Shown piece by piece: positions 60,036 to 64,000 of a stretch of DNA of 64,000 nucleotides. The position numbers and the translations under genes were made by a program. Source of the stretch: Chionoecetes opilio (Eukaryota; Arthropoda; Malacostraca; Decapoda; Majidae); contig JACEEZ010015203.1 of the NCBI GenBank assembly GCA_016584305.1, positions 1 to 64,000 of the forward strand, given 5' to 3'. Position 1 is the stretch's first letter, and every line of letters begins with the position of its first letter. A model generated the notes under the pieces. That model did not search any database. It was given only the letters and a program-made list of their open reading frames with translations, and was not told where the DNA came from.

Positions 60036-60780
60036 CGCCTGGACGTCACCCCAAGGATCCCACCCCCCTCCGCTCCCCCTAAAGGTTCCTACCAAAATAA
60101 AGTTTATCAGTAAAAATATATACGTTTTCTTTGGAAAAGTTTTTTTACAAATTTTCAAATAAAAACCGTAAAACACAAAGAAAAGCCATTTTGAGACTTT
60201 CAAGAAATATGCATAACTTAAAAATCTTCGCTAAAAGTTTTTAATTAAAGCTATTTTGAAAGTCTCATAATGGCATTTCTTTATGTTTTTACGGTTTTTT
60301 TTTTGATTATATTATAGACAACTTTAAAAAAAAAGTATAATTTTTTTATGATAAAAAATATATTGGTAGGAAAATACCCGATTTCATGATTTTTTTTTTT
60401 TTTAGTTAAGCAAATTATGCAGCCCCTAATTCATTTATCATAAAAGAAATATATCAAAGGAAAGCCAAAATTAAAATCCCCCCCTTTTATTGATATTTCC
60501 ATGTAAAAATTTTTTTTCGAGCAAAAAATTAAAGGCGAAAGTTTTAATTCAGCAATTTTTTGAAATTCTCATAATTGGGATTTTTTTTTGGGTTTTTTCG
60601 GTTTTTTATTTGATAAAATTTTAGAAAAACATTTCCGAAAATAACTGTATATCTTTTATACTGATAAACATTATATTAGGTAGGTAAACTTGTACGGGGA
60701 GCGGAGCGGGTGGTATCGAGACCACCGAGAGACAAGGCCTGTTACATCGCCTGGTGAAAGGCTGTGACGTCACAGCATGA
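60036..60780. repeat. Inverted pair of repeat E
   Basis: Forward arm about 60036-60240 (GACGTCACCCCAAGGATCC; AAAGTTTATCAGTAAAA; GAGACTTTCAAGAAATATGC). The reverse arm about 60250-60780 ends ATTAGGTAGGTAAACTTGTA and GTGACGTCAC. The arms can fold on each other over the 'gagactttcaag' core. It lies directly upstream of the THAP gene and may supply its promoter region. Confidence 0.65.
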
Positions 60781-60921
60781 GGATCCCGCGCGCGCCACCG
60801 ATGGCCATGGCTCAGTCTATTGTGTCTACATACGAAGGCGGTCAGGGCGTGTGTATGTGGCGTACTTGTATCATTTTTGCTTTTGTTACGGCAGGAGCTA
60901 TTTTTCAAAGTTACCAGCAAG

Positions 60922-63900
60922 ATGCCGTCCTTGTGCTGTGTGCCCAATTGCAATGGAAACTACAGAAAAGGCCCCAGAGTGAGTATACTCTCTTTCCCAA
61001 GAGACAAGGTGCTTGCCAGCCAGTGGCTCAGATCAAACGGGACAATTTTTCACCGACGGCCAGTAGCAGGGTGAGTCTATGATTTTGTAGTATTTGTAGT
61101 AGCTTTATTAGCTAATAATAATGAAAGAAGTGAGACGGTAAGTCTAGCATATCTAGCATACTTATAAGGCATACCAAACGAAATATTTGTAGCATTACAA
61201 ATGGCGGATGCTATGTCACAACAAATATTACTAATATTTTGAGAATTATCATTTGTGTTGTGTTACGTTCATAATTCACCTCCGTCACAGCTAGTGGGAT
61301 CATGCTGCTTTGGCTGACAATGTTTTTGAACTAATGAAGGATTAGCAGCTGGCACTCGTGGAGAATGTGGTTCACGAATGTGGGTGTTTCGTGAAATATT
61401 GTCAGCGCGAAATCCTGTAGACCCCTCCATTCACCTCTCTTATTTCACTGGTTTTACGACTTAACTGCTGCCCTGATACATGTTACAAGCCACATAGAGG
61501 CACTAGCTTTCCATGAGAACACTTACAAGTAATAATAGTTACTCATAAGACTAAAATATTCACGTCAAAAGTAAAGCCTTTTCAGGTGTAGGTTTCAGGT
61601 TCAAATATCTTTTGTCTGAATACCAGTGCATCTAACTACTCTCATAAAATAATATGTATCTCAGAGTACTCTGTAACATTAGACCTGTTCAGAAAACAAT
61701 TTTTTCCTATTTTTATACCCTCCTGCACGGTTTCCAATGCTTTTTGACCTGGAAAAGTCGAAAATTACAACCATTATAAGCAAAAATGTCAGGAACTTTT
61801 GCCTCATGAAGCATGAAGTTCTATTCTATACACGTTTTCTGAAACGCCAGTTTCGGAGCATTTTGATGTTTGTTTTCGCCTATTTTTTCACCAATAAATG
61901 GGCATAAGCAGGTTAAAGCAAGTAATTAGATGCTGACTGAAACATCAAAATGCATAGAAACATTTATGGAAATATTACATGTGATATTTACAGACAAATT
62001 TTCAAAAAAATTAAACTAAATATAATTTATTTCACTCTAGTCACAAATTCACAATGGTTTTAGCATGACATCTAATGGTCTGTTATGTTTGTTGCAGATC
62101 TGTTGAAACCTGCTAACAAATCCAGAGATACTTCACAAGATAACTTCACTACGGCAGTAAGCAAGGAGCTCCGAGGACGCAAAGTTGACATCTCAGAACC
62201 TCCACCTGCAGTCCAGAGACAAGCGTCACGCCGACCTGCTACTAGATCTGCTACAGAAACCTTCCTGATCGGCTACCCATCATCCAGCATCAGTGGCTCC
62301 CAGTTACCCACCAACAGACAGGCCTTCCAGTACTTCCTCCATCTCCAGAGTTTGCCAGAAAATACAGGGAATCCTAAGCATCAAGACCTCGCCAATGAAA
62401 CAGTGGAGGCTATCATCCCATTCTGGCAGATGGCTAGGATCAAGACCATGACCAAATACAATGCAGCGCAGCATTTCATGACACTTCACAAAAAGCACAG
62501 AGATCTAGCAAGGAATAAAGGTAGAACAGGTGACCCTGGAGGGAAAAGGAGTGCCTTTGTCCTGGAATTAGATAGCCTGTTCGACATAGGAGCTTCAGCT
62601 GCCATCCAGGAAATAGAGAGAAACCGACTGCTATCAAGGGAGAAGAAGGACAAGGACATCAGGTTCTACCAGGATCAGAAGACACAGAGAAAGGCCCACA
62701 TGTCTGGTCATGACAAGATATTTGAGTCACGGTCCCAGCAGCAAGCAGAGAGGGCTGCAAGACTGCAGCAGAGAGAGGAACAAGATATGAATTTGTCACA
62801 AAATTTCTACAATTTTTCAGCTGCCACACAGCGAAGGACTGCTGCTGATGTGTCTACCTGGGCTGACCCAACCGACAGTGAAGGGAATGCAGAGGACATG
62901 GATTACCAACAACCTCGTCCTGGATGTTCACATCACCAAGACACTGTGACTCTCACATTTCCCAGGAGGGTCATGGAGTGTGTTGACATCTGCAGTACCG
63001 CTGATCGTCTGGGATTGTCTGGCAATCAAGTGACAGCCTTAGTCTCTGCTACATTGAAGGCTGGTGGAGCTGACCTGGACAAGTTTGTCATCTCAACCTC
63101 AACAACGAGACGGAACAGGATGCTGACAAGGTACCACATCAGCCAGGAGTACATGGCAGCATTTAGCGAGGACCCTCCCAAGTATGCTGCTCTCCACTGG
63201 GATGGCAAGATGCTGAGAGATGTCCTGGGAAGTGATCCTGGGACCACGTCAGAGACTCTGGCTGTGCTTGTCTCAGGACCACCTGCATATCCTGAAGGCA
63301 AGCTACTGGGAGTACCAGTGATAGACAGCTCAACAGGAACGGCTCAGGCAGAGGCATCCATGGATTTGCTGGAGACATGGGGGCTTACTGGAGTGATCAC
63401 TGCCCTTGTGTTTGACACAACGGCCAGCAACAGTGGAGTACATCGGGGAGCTGCCAAGCTTCTGGAGCAACAGCTTGACAGGAAGGTGTTCTACCTGGCC
63501 TGCAGACACCACATTCTAGAAGTGCTGGTTGGTGCTGTATGGGAGAATCTGTTTGGCAAGGTCAAGAGCCCAGAGAATCCTTGGTTCAAGCACTTCAAGG
63601 ACGTTTGGACAGATCTTACCACAGACAACCCTACAACCCTATCCATCAGACAAAAATGGTTGAATAAAAAGAAGAAAGAGTGCAAGGAAATACTACAGGA
63701 AATCCTGAGGTCGGAGAAGCCTCCTAGACCTGACTACCGTGAGATGGCTGAGCTTACACTGATCGTCCTTGGAGACACGCCTCCCCGCGGAATCCACTGG
63801 AGTCGTCCTGGAGCCATTCATCAGGCCAGGTGGATGGCCAGAAACCTGTATTCTATGAAGATGTTCATGTTTGCTGAGCAGCTGGAGTACGATGAAGAAA

Positions 63901-64000
63901 CTGTTGTGAAGCTGGAACGCCTCAACCTCTTCCTAGGACTGTTCTATACACCCATGTGGATGTCATCTACACTTGCTGCAGATGCTCCTGCAAATGATAT
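60922..64000 (+). CDS. THAP-domain + C-family transposase-like gene ('B gene'), open, runs off the window
   Basis: Exon 1 (60922-61070) encodes MPSLCCVPNCNGNYRKGP, then FPRDKVLASQWL: the first half of a THAP zinc finger, a DNA-binding module also found in P-element-type transposases. One missing base near 61036 would restore the expected RDNFSPTASSR up to the GTGAGT donor. The exon with the second Cys/His pair is not identified in the 61.08-62.10 kb intron. The next exon starts after TGTTTGTTGCAG (62097) and stays open for 634 codons to the window end. It has an N-terminal helical region matching exon 1 of the C gene, LFDIGAS, a coiled-coil-like basic segment, HWDGK (63195), FDTTASNSG (63411), CRHH (63501), DYREMAEL (63735) and ARWMARNLY (63827). 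This is the best-preserved member of the family here; transposase or domesticated derivative are both possible. Confidence 0.82.

Noticed and set aside
3482..64000. Endogenous large DNA virus (nimavirus-like) origin for the gene cluster
   Set aside because: No capsid, polymerase or other viral core gene is recognisable. The TIR boundaries explain the genes as transposons more simply.

Overview
The window looks like eukaryotic, intron-bearing and extremely repeat-rich DNA. It has long (TA)n tracts, 33-bp and 21-bp minisatellites, MITEs, a LINE with target-site duplication, spliced THAP and Myb/zeste-like exons, and TTAGG/CCTAA telomere-type repeats. Together these point to an arthropod, most likely a decapod crustacean; this is an inference. 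There is no bacterial-style operon anywhere. Almost every coding stretch belongs, or once belonged, to a mobile element.

Layout. (1) 0-3.2 kb is AT-rich sequence with a 318-bp foldback and a GC-rich insert between direct repeats. (2) 3.2-21 kb is an imperfect tandem pair of ~8-kb units. Unit 1 holds a complete TIR element ('C element', 3166-6710) carrying a two-exon transposase-like gene, abutting in one (TA)n tract a second TIR element ('D element', 6724-8638) with a different transposase-like gene. After these come a (TA)n tract, repeat R, a 33-bp minisatellite, two MITEs and repeats R' and E. Unit 2 (about 13.09-21.0 kb) repeats this order but lacks the 5' part of the C gene. A third, partial copy lies at 38.6-41.6 kb. 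(3) 21.88-27.44 kb is a 5.6-kb TIR-bounded 'A element' whose gene joins an N-terminal Cys/His motif, a DN.D/FDQ core, a FEN/XPG-like nuclease segment and a CXC (tesmin-like) tail. Two diverged relatives are at 36.7-38.2 and 42.3-44.4 kb. (4) 28-36 kb holds candidate Myb/zeste-like exons, a 2.2-kb element with ~330-bp inverted arms, an internally deleted LINE and three MITEs. (5) 44.6-57.7 kb is a tandem pair of ~3.3-kb segments containing inverted tRNA-Gly-like sequences; the second segment is split by a 6.66-kb LINE (gag, endonuclease, RT, RNase H). (6) 57.7-64 kb has a probable second LINE 5' fragment, degenerate CCTAA repeats, an inverted pair of repeat E, and an intact THAP + transposase-like gene running off the window end. 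That gene is a full-length relative of the C-element gene.

The main point of interest is the clustering of three unnamed gene families (A, B/C and D). At least A, C and D sit between terminal inverted repeats whose outer ends begin TTAG. C and D both have the D...D...CxxH arrangement of RNase-H-fold transposases. I recognise the families as recurrent 'uncharacterised' invertebrate proteins but know no established transposon name for them.

Caution on quality. Duplicated copies differ mainly by one-base indels and stretched homopolymers, worst in 36-48 and 57.6-60.6 kb. Many frameshifts are therefore probably read errors, and 'pseudogene' calls here mean 'not open as written'.
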